A DNA stretch of 64,000 nt from Rapana venosa (taxonomy: Eukaryota > Mollusca > Gastropoda > Neogastropoda > Muricidae), in assembly GCA_028751875.1 (NCBI GenBank), contig CM054134.1, positions 42,094,938 through 42,158,937 of the forward strand, written 5' to 3'. Below are positions 11,478 to 22,090 of the stretch, in pieces; the stretch's first letter is position 1; every line of letters starts with the position of its first letter. Under the pieces are notes generated by a model that saw only the letters and a list, made by a program, of their open reading frames with translations, did no database searches and had not been told where the DNA came from. Both the position numbers and the translations under genes were made by a program.

Positions 11478-11988
11478 ACACACACACACACACAACACTA
11501 TGTCCGAAAACTCAAAGTACAGGGATGCCGCCTGAGGCAGAAATGCATGTGGAGGATGGGACAGGAGAGAAGAAGAGGCGTAGGGAAGGGGGGGGGGGGG
11601 GGGGGGGCTGGGAAAGAGATGTAGGGGCGTTGGAAAAAAGCACCACAGGCAACAAGAAGTGGAGACAGCCGGCGTCTGGTAACAGATTGCTGACGTGGCA
11701 GAACTGAGTGAGCTAGTGACACAGCTGTTGAAGCAAGCCAACCAGCCAAGCAGCCAGCCAGCCAACCAACCAACCAGCCACGCCTGCCTCCAGTATACAT
11801 AACATGCCCACACCACCAGTGTAGGCTATTTCCTTTTCCACCCCTGCTTCGGAATCTCACTTTCGATTTTCCTTTGTATTCTTTCTGAGCTCCAGATTGT
11901 GCGTTTTGACTGATGGAAAAACTGTATTATTTCTAAGGGTGTCATAGAAAAGATAGATTGAGAGATTTAGGTGACTCCCTGATTCTGA

Positions 11989-12060
<72 letters not shown>
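11478..12060. repeat. Simple-sequence cluster
   Basis: (CA)n 11478-11494, poly(G) 11587-11607, CCAGC/CCAAC repeats 11737-11785, (TC)n 11995-12057. No gene in between. Confidence 0.85.
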
Positions 12061-12061
<1 letters not shown>

Positions 12062-12159
12062 TTTTATTAATTGCTTTGATGTATGTAGGCTATGTTTATA
12101 AAGACAGTATGTAAGATGAGGCTGGCCTAAAATCTTTATCCGTGCGTATTATATATTAT

Positions 12160-12620
12160 TCAAAAATAATTCATTCATTCATCCATTCATTCATATATGC
12201 TGCATGCGTGCATGTATGTGTATGTGCACGCGCATGCACCCATACATGCATGAATATTCTTACGTAGGCTATGTAAATGGGCATGTAAGCACGACTGGCG
12301 TCAGTGCGCACCCCTCATTTCATTCACGTACGCATGCCTGTACGTGAGTGCGCTCAGTGTTTACACCTTGCCTGACAATTATCTGCCTGTCTGCCTGTCT
12401 GCCTATCTATCTACCTTTCAATCTATCTATCTGTCTATCATCTATCCGTTTCGTCTGGGTCAACAATAATACTTTAGAATAATAACAGGGTTTTTCCGGT
12501 GTTTTTTTTTTTTGGGTGTGTTCTTTCTTTTTTTTTTTTGGGGGGGGGGGGGGGGGGGAATGGGGGGCGGGAGGACGGTTTGGGGCGGAGGAGGGTTGTT
12601 TTTTTTTTGTCGTTGTCTTT
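12160..12620. repeat. Low-complexity cluster with poly(T)/poly(G)
   Basis: ATTC repeats (12170-12195), TGCA/TGTA purine-pyrimidine alternation (12195-12260), CTGT/CTAT (12385-12445), then T and G homopolymers (12505-12612). Confidence 0.85.
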
Positions 12621-13054
12621 TTTTACAAATCAATCTATCCCCCTTTCAATATAGAAATCAGGACAGCAACTTGCAGTTGTCGGGCGCCGCAGTACCGGCA
12701 AACTTGCACGTCCTTGACGTTTGGTTTGATGAATTCCGCCATGTCAGCCCGGTAACAATGGCGGCCCTGTTTCTTGACAACAAATTGACTTACACAGACA
12801 CATGCCATCAACTCTGCAATAAATCTGGTCTTCCATAGAACAAAAATTCATAGCCAGTCTGACAACTAGCGTCTTGTTTATCCTAGCGTGTTTGGCTACT
12901 TGATCAGTGAAATATTAACTTGTCTTCTTACTGACTTACTTCATTATGCATCTGCTTCTTCTTGTGAGATACATAGCCATAACCGCCTTCGGGACTGGAT
13001 GATGTCTAAACACGACACCTATGCACATGGTTTTGCTATGTATCATGTCAAGAA

Positions 13055-13446
13055 GGAAGGTGGCAGGATGGTTTAGACGTTCACCTGCCTGACAAGTAAA
13101 CCGTAAAGTTCTGATACGATTTCCAACTTTACCCTTTCTTCCCACTTTGACGAAATAAACAAACTGAATAGAGTTTTTTTGGACGAGACTATAAATCGAG
13201 GCCCTGTGTTCACATGCAGGCAGAACTGAGAACATCTTGCCCACACATTAAAAAACCCAACCGGTTGAGCCTTTTTAAAAAAAACAACGCGTGTACACAG
13301 GTGTCATGTTTAGACACCATCCCCGAAGTCGGAATGCGGCTACCTAAATTGGGGGGGGGGGGGGGGGGGATGGCGGTCGCATACGCAGAAATGTCACCAT
13401 TGGTAAACCTCATAGCTCTAGCCGAGGGACGAAAACAAATTGTATG
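13055..13446 (+). mobile_element. SINE-A related element, full length, tail type ii
   Basis: Head aggtggcaggatggtttaga with gttcacctgcctg, degenerate box B, central domain gacgagactataaatcgagg, then gtgtcatgtttagacacc, ccgaagtcggaatgcgg, a poly(G) run at 13351-13369 and the type ii tail (cgcatacgcagaaatgtcac, attggtaaacctcatagctc, tagccgagggac). Same layout as 7256-7640. Confidence 0.8.
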
Positions 13447-13819
13447 ATTTCTTCCCTGTGGCCCAGTTACCCAACTCCTTCCTGGCAAAGTGGATTTCAT
13501 GGGGTGTGACCGTTATGTATGCATGCCACCAGTCATGGACGGGACCACTGTTTAAACTCTAAAACAGTGAGGCAAGAAAGGGAAGGGTTCTAAAGAAGTG
13601 TTAGCTCCGAGTGGAAAATATCTATCTACCCATAAACATTTTTAATAGATCTTTTAAAGGCCGCGCACTTAGTAGGCAAGTTTATTATCTCCCCTTATCC
13701 ATGCAATTATGCAAATATTTGGGTTTTCCGACAATTGAGAGAGCTTTAAATTTCCGAAGCGTTGAGAAAATAAAGAATGAAATATAAGACAAAGGTGAGA
13801 ATAAATCCTGATTTATATC

Positions 13820-14112
13820 TGTTGAGAAAGTTCTTCGGATGAGACTATTAACCGAAGTCCCGTGTGCGAACGCATGCGGGACATCTTGTAGGCCTACACA
13901 TGTTAAAACCTGCTCTGCCGAAGGCTGTTGTGTGCCAATAGGAACGGGTGACAAAACTGTGCTCTCACACACACACGCTCCATGCAAACTGGTGTCATGT
14001 TTAGATAGCCTATAATTAGCCCCAAAATCACAACGAGCCTGATGGGCAAAAACAGTCGCATACGCAAAATCTCACTGTTGGTAAACTTCAGAGCTCTAGC
14101 GAAGGGACAAAA
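13820..14112 (+). mobile_element. SINE-A copy, tail type ii, 5' truncated
   Basis: Central domain ttcttcggatgagactatta, then the acatgttaaaacctgctctg block, tgtgtgccaatagg, gtgtcatgtttagata, cgcatacgcaaaatctcact and gagctctagcgaagggac. The tRNA-like head is missing. Confidence 0.75.
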
Positions 14113-14204
14113 TCCTCACAAAAAACAAACAATATATATGTAGAGAAAAGTTTGACTTCCAGGTCCAGGGTTTCTTTTTCTTTTCTTCTTTTCTTTTTTT
14201 TTTA

Positions 14205-14325
14205 TGGGGAGAGGGGGGCGGAGAGGGGGAGGGGGGGGGGTAGTTGTAAATCAACCTTGATTCCTGACGTTTGGACAATGCTGATTATCCCCCTTGTCTG
14301 TGCAAAAGGGGGGGGGGGGGGGGTT
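14205..14325. repeat. G-rich tracts
   Basis: Interrupted G runs at 14205-14240 and a pure G run at 14309-14324. Confidence 0.9.
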
Positions 14326-14535
14326 CGACAGTACCGACAAACAAAATCTAAATGGCACGCACTCGAGCACCTGTACGTGTGCACACAAAACACACGGGTC
14401 AAAAAATGCACAGATCCAGAAACAAACATATGTTGTTTGTCAACCGCCATCTTTAACCGACATAACTTTGACCGAATTCTCCTGTCTTTGTATGCGTGTC
14501 TGTCTCTCATGCATACATACACACGGGAACAGGAT

Positions 14536-14640
14536 GTTAAAAAAGTAAAAAAGCACGAGTGCTTATTCCATTAATGATTATCTTTGAAAGAATAAATAGA
14601 TGCATAAATAAATAAACGAATCCATCCCTCTCTCTTTCTC
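14536..14640 (+). mobile_element. SINE-A tail fragment (type i) ending in TC tract
   Basis: gtgcttattccattaatgat, then gaaagaataaata and aataaac repeats, then ccctctctctttctc. Head and body are missing. Confidence 0.6.
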
Positions 14641-15220
14641 TGTGCGCACGCGCGCGCGTGTGTAACCGATTGTAAAACTAGACATGATCTAAAACCTTTA
14701 TTCTTGCATATTAAAGACTCTCTCTCTCTCTCTCTCTCTCTGACGAAAACCTTGTCAAAATTCTGCTTCGTTGTCAAAAAGACGGAAGGCACACAAGGTA
14801 TGCATTTCCAACCTTTTCCCTTTTTTCAGGTGGGTTGTTTTTTCCCCATTGTGGCCAGCTGTGACCAGACTGGTGACACAAGCTTGTACTCCCTGTTCCT
14901 GGGCTTAGGCAAAAGGATAGCCGGTTCAGTTGCCCGAGCGTGCTTGTGCAGACGCTGGAAGGAGAATGGGGTGTTTTTGCTTGTCATGTTAAGCAATCGA
15001 TCAGCAAGCTGCTCAGTATACTCTCTATCTAAATGAGAAACAAAATCAATCACACTGACCCACATGCTGCCGTAGTCTAGATACAGATCAAACCAAATAC
15101 TACACACACACCCCAAAAAACAACAACCAAAAACAAACAAAAAATAACCCACAACAACAACAAAACAAAACAACAAAACAAAAAAACCCAAAACAAACCA
15201 ACAACCAACAAAGTACTATC

Positions 15221-15300
15221 ACACACACACACACACACACACACACGCTTGCTTATTCCATTATCCTTGAAATAAAAGAATAAGGCACGCGCACGTATGG

Positions 15301-15335
<35 letters not shown>

Positions 15336-15345
15336 GGGGGGGGTG
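15221..15345 (+). mobile_element. SINE-A tail fragment between (CA)n and (GA)n(G)n
   Basis: (CA)n 15221-15246, SINE-A tail gcttattccattatccttga plus aataaaagaataa (15250-15283), (GA)n 15300-15326, poly(G) 15327-15343. Confidence 0.65.
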
Positions 15346-16200
15346 GCAAGAGAGATTTTTTAAACACTCCAATTCTCTTTCTTCTGCCATTTTTTTCCCC
15401 CTATTTAAGACCTTTCTTTGCAAGATTGAATCATCAGTCTCAAAAGGAGGATAACCCAAACATCACCAGATTAATTATAATGTAGACATTCTTCTAAGAA
15501 AACATGTGGAACGTTTTGCAGAAAGGACCCTTTGATTGAATACAACAAACAACGAAAAATGCCAACAACCCCTACAGACACCACACTTGGTGTGTGGAGG
15601 GTGTTCCTCAGAGGTCCTGGCTGTGGTTGATGTTTTACCATCCTTCATACCTGATTTTACTTTGCCTTGTGGACTGTCTTCAGGTGAAGGATAGCCTGTG
15701 TCTCTAACAGGCCAGTGAATGTGTGGAACTTCGTGAATAGCTCTACATGTCTCGTTCTCTGCTCCATGGCTACACCCACTTGAGCACTGAGATCTCCCAT
15801 GAACATTTGAGTGTATTTTTTCCGTTTCAAATACTTTGCAGAATTGCTTTCTTTCTCTTTAGCTATATCAACGTGTACATGGTTAACAACTTATTGTGGT
15901 GGTTTTCGGAGGAGGGGGGGGGTGGGGGGTGGAAAGGAATTTGACTATTATGATCTTTGGTAACAGTATATGCCTTCTCTCTGTAGTATTCTTACTGTGA
16001 ACAATGCTACTAGACCGGTTTGTGCCTGGCCAGGATTCTTTCACGAGGGTCATCAGCTAGAAGAAGACTAAGGATCACTCTCAGTCTGGATCTTCCCTTA
16101 TATAGCATGGGCATGGGTTTCTGTTCATCATGTCACACTGCTGTCCAAACCATTTGGAGGCAAGCCATTGCGAAATGTCGACCACTAGAACGAGTTGTTT
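15346..16200. other. No gene seen
   Basis: Non-coding sequence; G-rich stretch at 15915-15930. Nothing recognised. Confidence 0.45.
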
Positions 16201-16210
16201 AAAACTCTCA

Positions 16211-16290
16211 GAGGACGGCTGTCCGCTATAGCGGATTGGTGTAACGCCACGGTTTCGGAGGACTCCCCGCTATAGTGGATTTGCTTTTTG
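16211..16290. repeat. Paired palindromic motif TCCGCTATAGCGGA
   Basis: A perfect 14-bp palindrome at 16222-16235 and a two-mismatch copy (CCCGCTATAGTGGA) at 16266-16279. Both are preceded by gaggac and followed by tt. Looks like part of an unidentified dispersed element. Confidence 0.55.
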
Positions 16291-16599
16291 CAGATTTTTC
16301 ATGTGGAGGCCGCATGATACTATGACTCGTGCAGCTAAACATAGCTTCGTGAGCCTGTCCAATGTCGAATGCAGTGTGTTGTCGGATGATTCCGTGTGTT
16401 CCGAGCTCTTTGTTTGCAGTTGTTGAGAGTAGCCGACATGCCCAGCATTTTTGCATATGTGTCAGAAGCAAAATAGAAAGGATCAGATTATGTCTCCATG
16501 ACCGGCGTTTTACTAAAGTGAGAGCTTCAATTTTTATATATGTACTAACCTAGTATGTTATACATAAGTTCAGAAAATTTCATTTTCTTACTATGTGTT

Positions 16600-17860
16600 T
16601 TGTATTTTTTATGATTTTTTTTACTAACCATTACAAATGGGCCGTCTGTGGGGGAAAGCAAGGGAGAGAATTGGCCGTCCCGAGTGAGTTAATTAAAAAA
16701 AAAAAAAATCTCTTAAAGTAAATGCAGAAAATATTTACCATCAACTGTCGTCTACAAATTTGATTTTCAGTATCTGTGACCTTAGAGACTTTTTTTCTTA
16801 ATACAATGGTGCATTTAGGAATGAATTCATTTGACACACATCCCTTTCCTCCATCCTCCAATTGAGATTTATTGGAAGGTAATCGCAGGCAAAGGCCAAC
16901 AGAGACTTGGAGGACGGGAACACTACACCGAAATAATTATACTCTGCAGAGAACAAAGAGAATTCTGTGCCTCTCTTGGTTCTGACCACCTTCTACATGT
17001 ATGCCAACCACGGAAAAGTTAGAGCTAGATGCACATAAGATGGTACATAAGTTCTAACAACCTAACTTCAACCAATGGCACAAAGAAATGATGGAATCTT
17101 CCGAATCTGATCAAGACAAGTTCTGCACAACTTTCCTACTGCTTCACTGAAATCCTCAGCCAGTGCTGACAAAAAAGGAACTGTTCTATGGGGTATGAGA
17201 GATGCCAGATTCCTACTATTTACCAGATCAAGAATGAGGAAATGACAGCAACGTTTTCCAAGGCACCTCTTTCTCCCTGAATTCATCACAGTCTTTTGCT
17301 CAGGAGCTAGCATACTGAGCTTCTGTCCAGAATCTTAATGAAGCTTACATGCCAAGTGGTCTTTTCCCTTCACTCACTCCAGGAGAACAATAGGCTACAA
17401 TTGCCTCAGCAATCACTTCACTTTCAATGACTTTTTGAAGTGTTTGACATAGTCAGCTAAAATGACCTTTTCAGATTATCTACGAGATGGGCTGCCCAGT
17501 GCACAGCATAAATGAATCTTCTTCAGTTGAATGTCTATCTACATAAGTGACATTAGGCAAAAACAAATGATTCTGTCCACACTGATATAATGGCGACAGT
17601 GCAGGGTAACAGCAGTTCCTGTGAAACCTTTTACACCCATGCTAACATCACACATTCATAAACATGCCTGTTTCCAAGCCTACTCCTAAACTCTGTCAGA
17701 ATTCTCATTGCTGTCCATGAGAAACATGCCTCTTAGCAGAGGGAATCTATCTGAAACCAGATCAGGCGGCACGCTTTTCGATCTCACCTGCTTCAGAGTA
17801 AACTCAGCAAAGACAAGGTACACAAAGCCCCCAACAGATACATACTGTTGTTAATGCATT
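16600..17860. other. Unresolved non-coding region
   Basis: A minus-strand open frame at 17313-17068 (81 codons, Cys/Arg/Leu-rich) and broken frames to about 17640 look like possible remnants of a coding element, but no motif was recognised. Confidence 0.3.
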
Positions 17861-17867
17861 TGTGAGG

Positions 17868-18205
17868 GGACAGTATAGCCTAGTGGTTAGAACATTGCAC
17901 TCGCAATCTGACGACCCGGGTTCAATTCCCGTTCAAGGGAGATATTTTCCCCTGGATTTAACATCAGTGCCGACTCCACTCTCCCCAAGAAGTTCTTCGA
18001 TGAGACTATAAACCGAGGTCCCGTGTGCTAACGCACGCAGAACATTTTGCGCACATGTTAAATCTTGTTCCACTTTTCGTAAGAGTAGGCCATTGTGTGC
18101 CGGTGGGAACAGATGACAGAATTTACAAAACCGCATACACACGGGGACTGGATGTAAAAAAAATGCACATAAGTGCTTATTCCATTATCCTCCATATAAA
18201 AGAAA
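17868..18205 (+). mobile_element. SINE-A, full-length tRNA-derived copy with tail type i
   Basis: Box A region tatagcctagtggttagaac and box B gggttcaattcc at the expected tRNA spacing, then gagatattttcccctgg, the central domain cgatgagactataaaccgag, gttaaatcttgttc, ccattgtgtgccggtggga, accgcatacacac and the tail gtgcttattccattatcctc with A-rich end. This is the best reference copy in the window. Confidence 0.9.
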
Positions 18206-18660
18206 AAAAAATGATACACTTTTGCAATCCATACCCAGCAGGAAATTCAGCCATGAATGGACTACTTTCCTGTGCCTGTATGAACAGAACATAAGGTTGG
18301 TGATCAGTGTCACTGAAAAAGATGAACATCTTGGGATAGACGCTGAAACAGGTAATACCATCAACAATGTCCTGACCTCTCTTTGAACATACCGCAGGGA
18401 AATTGGCTGCACAACAGCTCCTCATAACTCAGAAGTGGAAAAACTTAGGCAGGCCATGAGACAAAAACGGCTGTGAACAATGCATGTGTTATGCTAAGCA
18501 GCAGTGAGAGACAAGGGCAACCTGGAAGACAATGCTTTCCATAAGACTTTTTTTCTGCTACATTGCAAGTGCTACCTAGCAAGATGCCAGTTCAGTGCAG
18601 GGGCCATCTTGTGCTGACCTTCTGTCCTTTGCTGAAGCAGCAGAGATTGCATTGACCACA
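18206..18660. other. Unresolved sequence before minisatellite
   Basis: Open frames of 75-82 codons on the minus strand (18177-18425) have no recognised family. No gene called. Confidence 0.35.
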
Positions 18661-18662
18661 CC

Positions 18663-19590
18663 AGACTGTCCAGCCATAAGCAATGCTCTGTACCAGACTG
18701 TCCAGCCATAAGCAATGCTCTGTACCAGACTGTCCAGCCATAAGCAATGCTCTGTACCAGACTGTCCAGCCATAAGCAATACACTACCAGCCTGTCCAGC
18801 CATAAGCAATACACGGTATAAGCCTGTCCAGCCATAAGCAATACACTGTTTCATCCTGTCCAGCCATAAGCAATACATGGTATAAGCCTGTCCAGCCATA
18901 AGCAATACACTGTTTCATCCTGTCCAGCCATAAGCAATACTCTGTTTCAGCCTGTCCAGCCATAAGCAATGCTCTGTTTCATCCTGTCCAGCCATAAGCA
19001 ATACACTATCATCCTGTCCAGCCATAAGCAATGCACTGTTTCAGCCTGTCCAGCCATAAGCAATACTCTGTACCAGCCTGTCCAGCCATAAGCAATACAC
19101 TGTTTCAGCCTGTCCAGCCATAAGCAATACTCTGTTTCAGCCTGTCCAGCCATAAGCAATGCACTGGTTTCAGCCTGTCCAGCCATAAGCAATACACTGT
19201 ATCAGCCTGTCCAGCCATAAGCAATACACTACCAGCCTGTCCAGCCATAAGCAATACACAGTTTCATCCTGTCCAGCCATAAGCAATACACTGTTTCATC
19301 CTGTCCAGCCATAAGCAATACTCTGTTTCAGCCTGTCCAGCCATAAGCAATACACTACCAGCCTGTCCAGCCATAAGCAATACACTGTTTCATCCTGTCC
19401 AGCCATAAGCAATACACTGTTTCATCCTGTCCAGCCATAAGCAATACTCTGTTTCAGCCTGTCCAGCCATAAGCAATGCTCTGTTTCAGCCTGTCCAGCC
19501 ATAAGCAATACTCTGTTTCAGCCTGTCCAGCCATAAGAAATACACTGTTTCAGCCTGTCCAGCCATAAGCAATACACTGTTTCAGCTGAG
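18663..19590. repeat. 32-bp minisatellite, about 29 copies
   Basis: Unit core cctgtccagccataagcaat followed by a variable spacer such as acactgtttcat, gctctgtacca or the shorter acactacca (period mostly 32, some about 27-30). Spacer variants are mixed through the array, suggesting higher-order duplication. The minus strand is open in all three phases because the unit lacks stops, but a 32-bp period is not a multiple of three, so a protein role is unlikely. Confidence 0.95.
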
Positions 19591-20204
19591 CAGCCAGCCA
19601 GAGAAACAAACATTGAACACAAAATAGGCTTTCTTGACATTTGGCAGCAACACTTGAGAAAGGGAACAGAAGAAAAGTTGGACCATGATCGTGTATCACC
19701 ACACAGGCCTAACAATTACACGGATATATTCACACAGGGGTCACTGTGACTGTAAAATGACAGGCAGGTGAAAAATTCGCTGTCAACGTAACACGTCAAG
19801 ATAATGAAAAACACCTGCACAATCGACCACATGCAGACACACGACACTTGTTTACCTTGCCCCACAGCTGATAGTTGACACTTATAGCTGGGACACGTAC
19901 TGCAGACAGCTATAGCTTCCAGTTGGTTGGTCAGTCACTGTTAATGGTTTGCTCAGAGAAACATTCCACCCAATGTAGATGACAAGCCTAAAATCCTTTG
20001 CAGAAGCTGTCCAACTGCAAACACAGAGTGACATATAGTTGGTTTTTTTTTCATCTTTCACCACTCAGTCCATAAGGGCCGAGTTGTAAATATCTGATGA
20101 CCCTGAAGTCTCCAATTTGCACCTTTTTTTTGTATGTTAGAGTAGTATTACATGATTTCTTATGTCAGCAAGTCTGTAGAAAGTAAAGGTGTTCCCATAA
20201 TCTA

Positions 20205-20480
20205 TAAGTTCGTAGTGGAGCGAGGCGTCAGAGACCTCACTTCTCTAGGGGCCAGCATATTGAGGGCGGCGCCCATCTCCTCTCCCTCGCTGCTTTACCT
20301 TCCCTGACCCTAAAGAAGCAGGTAGCCATTTACAGCTGGGTGAACTGGGGGACTGTACTGAAGCTAAGGCGTGCAAATGGTCACCCATCCAACTGGTAAC
20401 CATACTTGATGCTGCTTAACCTTGGCTGGGGAAAGCGAGTGCTCGCACCACTGAGCCATCCCGTCCCCCAAGTAGTGGTG
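20205..20480 (-). mobile_element. SINE-like element with 5S rRNA-like segment
   Basis: On the minus strand: gggatggctcagtggtgcga (tRNA-like box A style head), then aggttaagcagcatc and ttggatgggtgacc. The last two, with their spacing, resemble the 3' half of eukaryotic 5S rRNA (gttaagca... then ttggatgggtgacc); by eye about 32 of 42 bases agree with my recollection of animal 5S. A roughly 200-bp body follows. This suggests a 5S-derived or tRNA/5S hybrid SINE. Confidence 0.55.
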
Positions 20481-20919
20481 GTGGAAAAAACCTGTCTGAT
20501 GAGAGTACTGGACTCATGATCAGCATAACGTGAGGACACAGATTCGCAACAATACTATGCTGAGAGGAAATTTTCCCCTGAAATAAATACTTCTTTAGAC
20601 TCCATTCCCATGTCATATGTGTGAGAGTGAGGCCCCCCCAAGTGAAAACTGCTGTGCAAGATAAATCTTGTTTTATTTTTTTCTCAGTGTCCTGGTTTGT
20701 CAATGTACAATGCAAGGGATTTAATACTGAATTTTCATGAACAATTTGTCAAATCAACTGTATAATTAAAACTTGCAGAAAAAAAGCTGAGCAGGAGTTC
20801 TTGTATGTTGGAAAACGTTTGTCAGTTGTTTGTTACAAATTTGTGATTAATGGGGTGAAAAGTGTTTGAATAATCAAAAATACATTTTATTTCCTTTATT
20901 TAAGATGCCTCCTATTTAC

Positions 20920-21005
20920 AAGCCATCTTGGCACAGTGGTTAGTACAAGATTAACAACTAGGAAAATAATGGGGTTCAATCTCTGTGAGAAGATTCTACT
21001 CAGAA
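20920..21005 (+). mobile_element. Degenerate tRNA-like SINE head
   Basis: catcttggcacagtggttag (box A style) followed 40-odd bases later by ggggttcaatctc (box B style). No clear SINE-A body follows. Confidence 0.5.
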
Positions 21006-21284
21006 CTCCTTTAAAAAAAAAAAATTATGTGTCATTAGCTGTTTTTTACTTACAACTTTAGAGTACTAAGGCCTTAGTATGAACCAAATAACCACTTAAA
21101 AAAAAATCCACTCTAGGGATTACTCATTCTCCCACCAACTCTGCAGCAGGTGTCTATCCCTCTCAGGTCTGATTGGTTCTTGACAATGAAATGTATTACG
21201 GAAGTTGAGTACTGCTCTGTCATGGATTCACAAACATCACTAACTCACCCTTTCAATAATATTTATGATGTCAATGAAGGGATC

Positions 21285-21440
21285 CACATTGAAGTTGGAT
21301 GTGTGGGACCTGACTTGTCAGGCACTTAACAGCAGTGCAACGCTTTTTCACTTATACAGCATTACACTCTTACTGTTTGAGCATTCGATGAAGGGATACT
21401 GTGACAGTCACTCCACCAGAGTAGACGCCTCACAAAACAT
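21285..21440 (+). repeat. Dispersed repeat R4, copy 1
   Basis: Shares cctgacttgtcaggc, then cttaac/cttaat, agcagtgcaacg, tttttcact, ttgagcattcgatgaag with 45165-45255 in the same order. Unknown family. Confidence 0.6.
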
Positions 21441-21877
21441 GACCAAACATTGACAGCTGTATTGAAGCAGCATTTACATTTGTTCTTCAAAGACCAGCAG
21501 AATGCAAAAGTACCAGGACGGTCATTCTATTCAAATAAAATGACGCCAATGAAACAGAATAATATAATTCAAAATTAGCCAAGTCTGCATTCATATCAAA
21601 GTCCCTTAACAATGAACTTTATCAGCCTATAAAAATTCACAAGTCATTTCTTGTAATCCATCTTCACTGCTGCTACCTTGGGTTCAGGGACAAGGAAGGA
21701 CATACGCTTTTTGCTTTATTTTTATTAAATGATATATCATCAAATTGTGACCAAAAACAAACAAAACAAAAAAAATGTAGGTTTGTAATATCTCTCTCCC
21801 AGCTGCCAGTAAAAACTGCAGAGAACTTTATGTATCGTCTTCAGGTTACAAAGAAAGGAAAAAATGTGGCAAGATTT

Positions 21878-21878
<1 letters not shown>

Positions 21879-21924
<46 letters not shown>

Positions 21925-21963
21925 ATGTGACTGTGAACATGAGCACATGTGACAGAAAGAGAG

Positions 21964-22003
<40 letters not shown>

Positions 22004-22090
22004 TTCAGCAAAACCATTTTCTAACACCATGATGCATTCTCCACACACACTCTCAAAAACACTCTTTTTTTTTTTTTTTTTTTTTTTTAC
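21879..22090. repeat. (GA)n, (TG)n and poly(T) tracts
   Basis: GA 21879-21922, TG 21966-21996, T run 22062-22088. The T run lies at the left edge of the AT-rich block. Confidence 0.9.

Noticed and set aside
17068..17313. Minus-strand 81-codon frame as a transposase fragment
   Set aside because: I could not identify any catalytic or family motif; left as unresolved sequence.
17871..17945. Functional tRNA gene
   Set aside because: Box A and B are present, but the sequence continues into a shared SINE body and tail found in many copies.
18576..19192. Repeated YCLWLD / AYGWTG / LLMAGQ peptide frames
   Set aside because: Product of the 32-bp minisatellite; the period is not a multiple of three and frames rotate.
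18663..19590. CRISPR-like regular array
   Set aside because: Spacers are a few recurring variants and too short, and the setting is an animal genome; it is a minisatellite.
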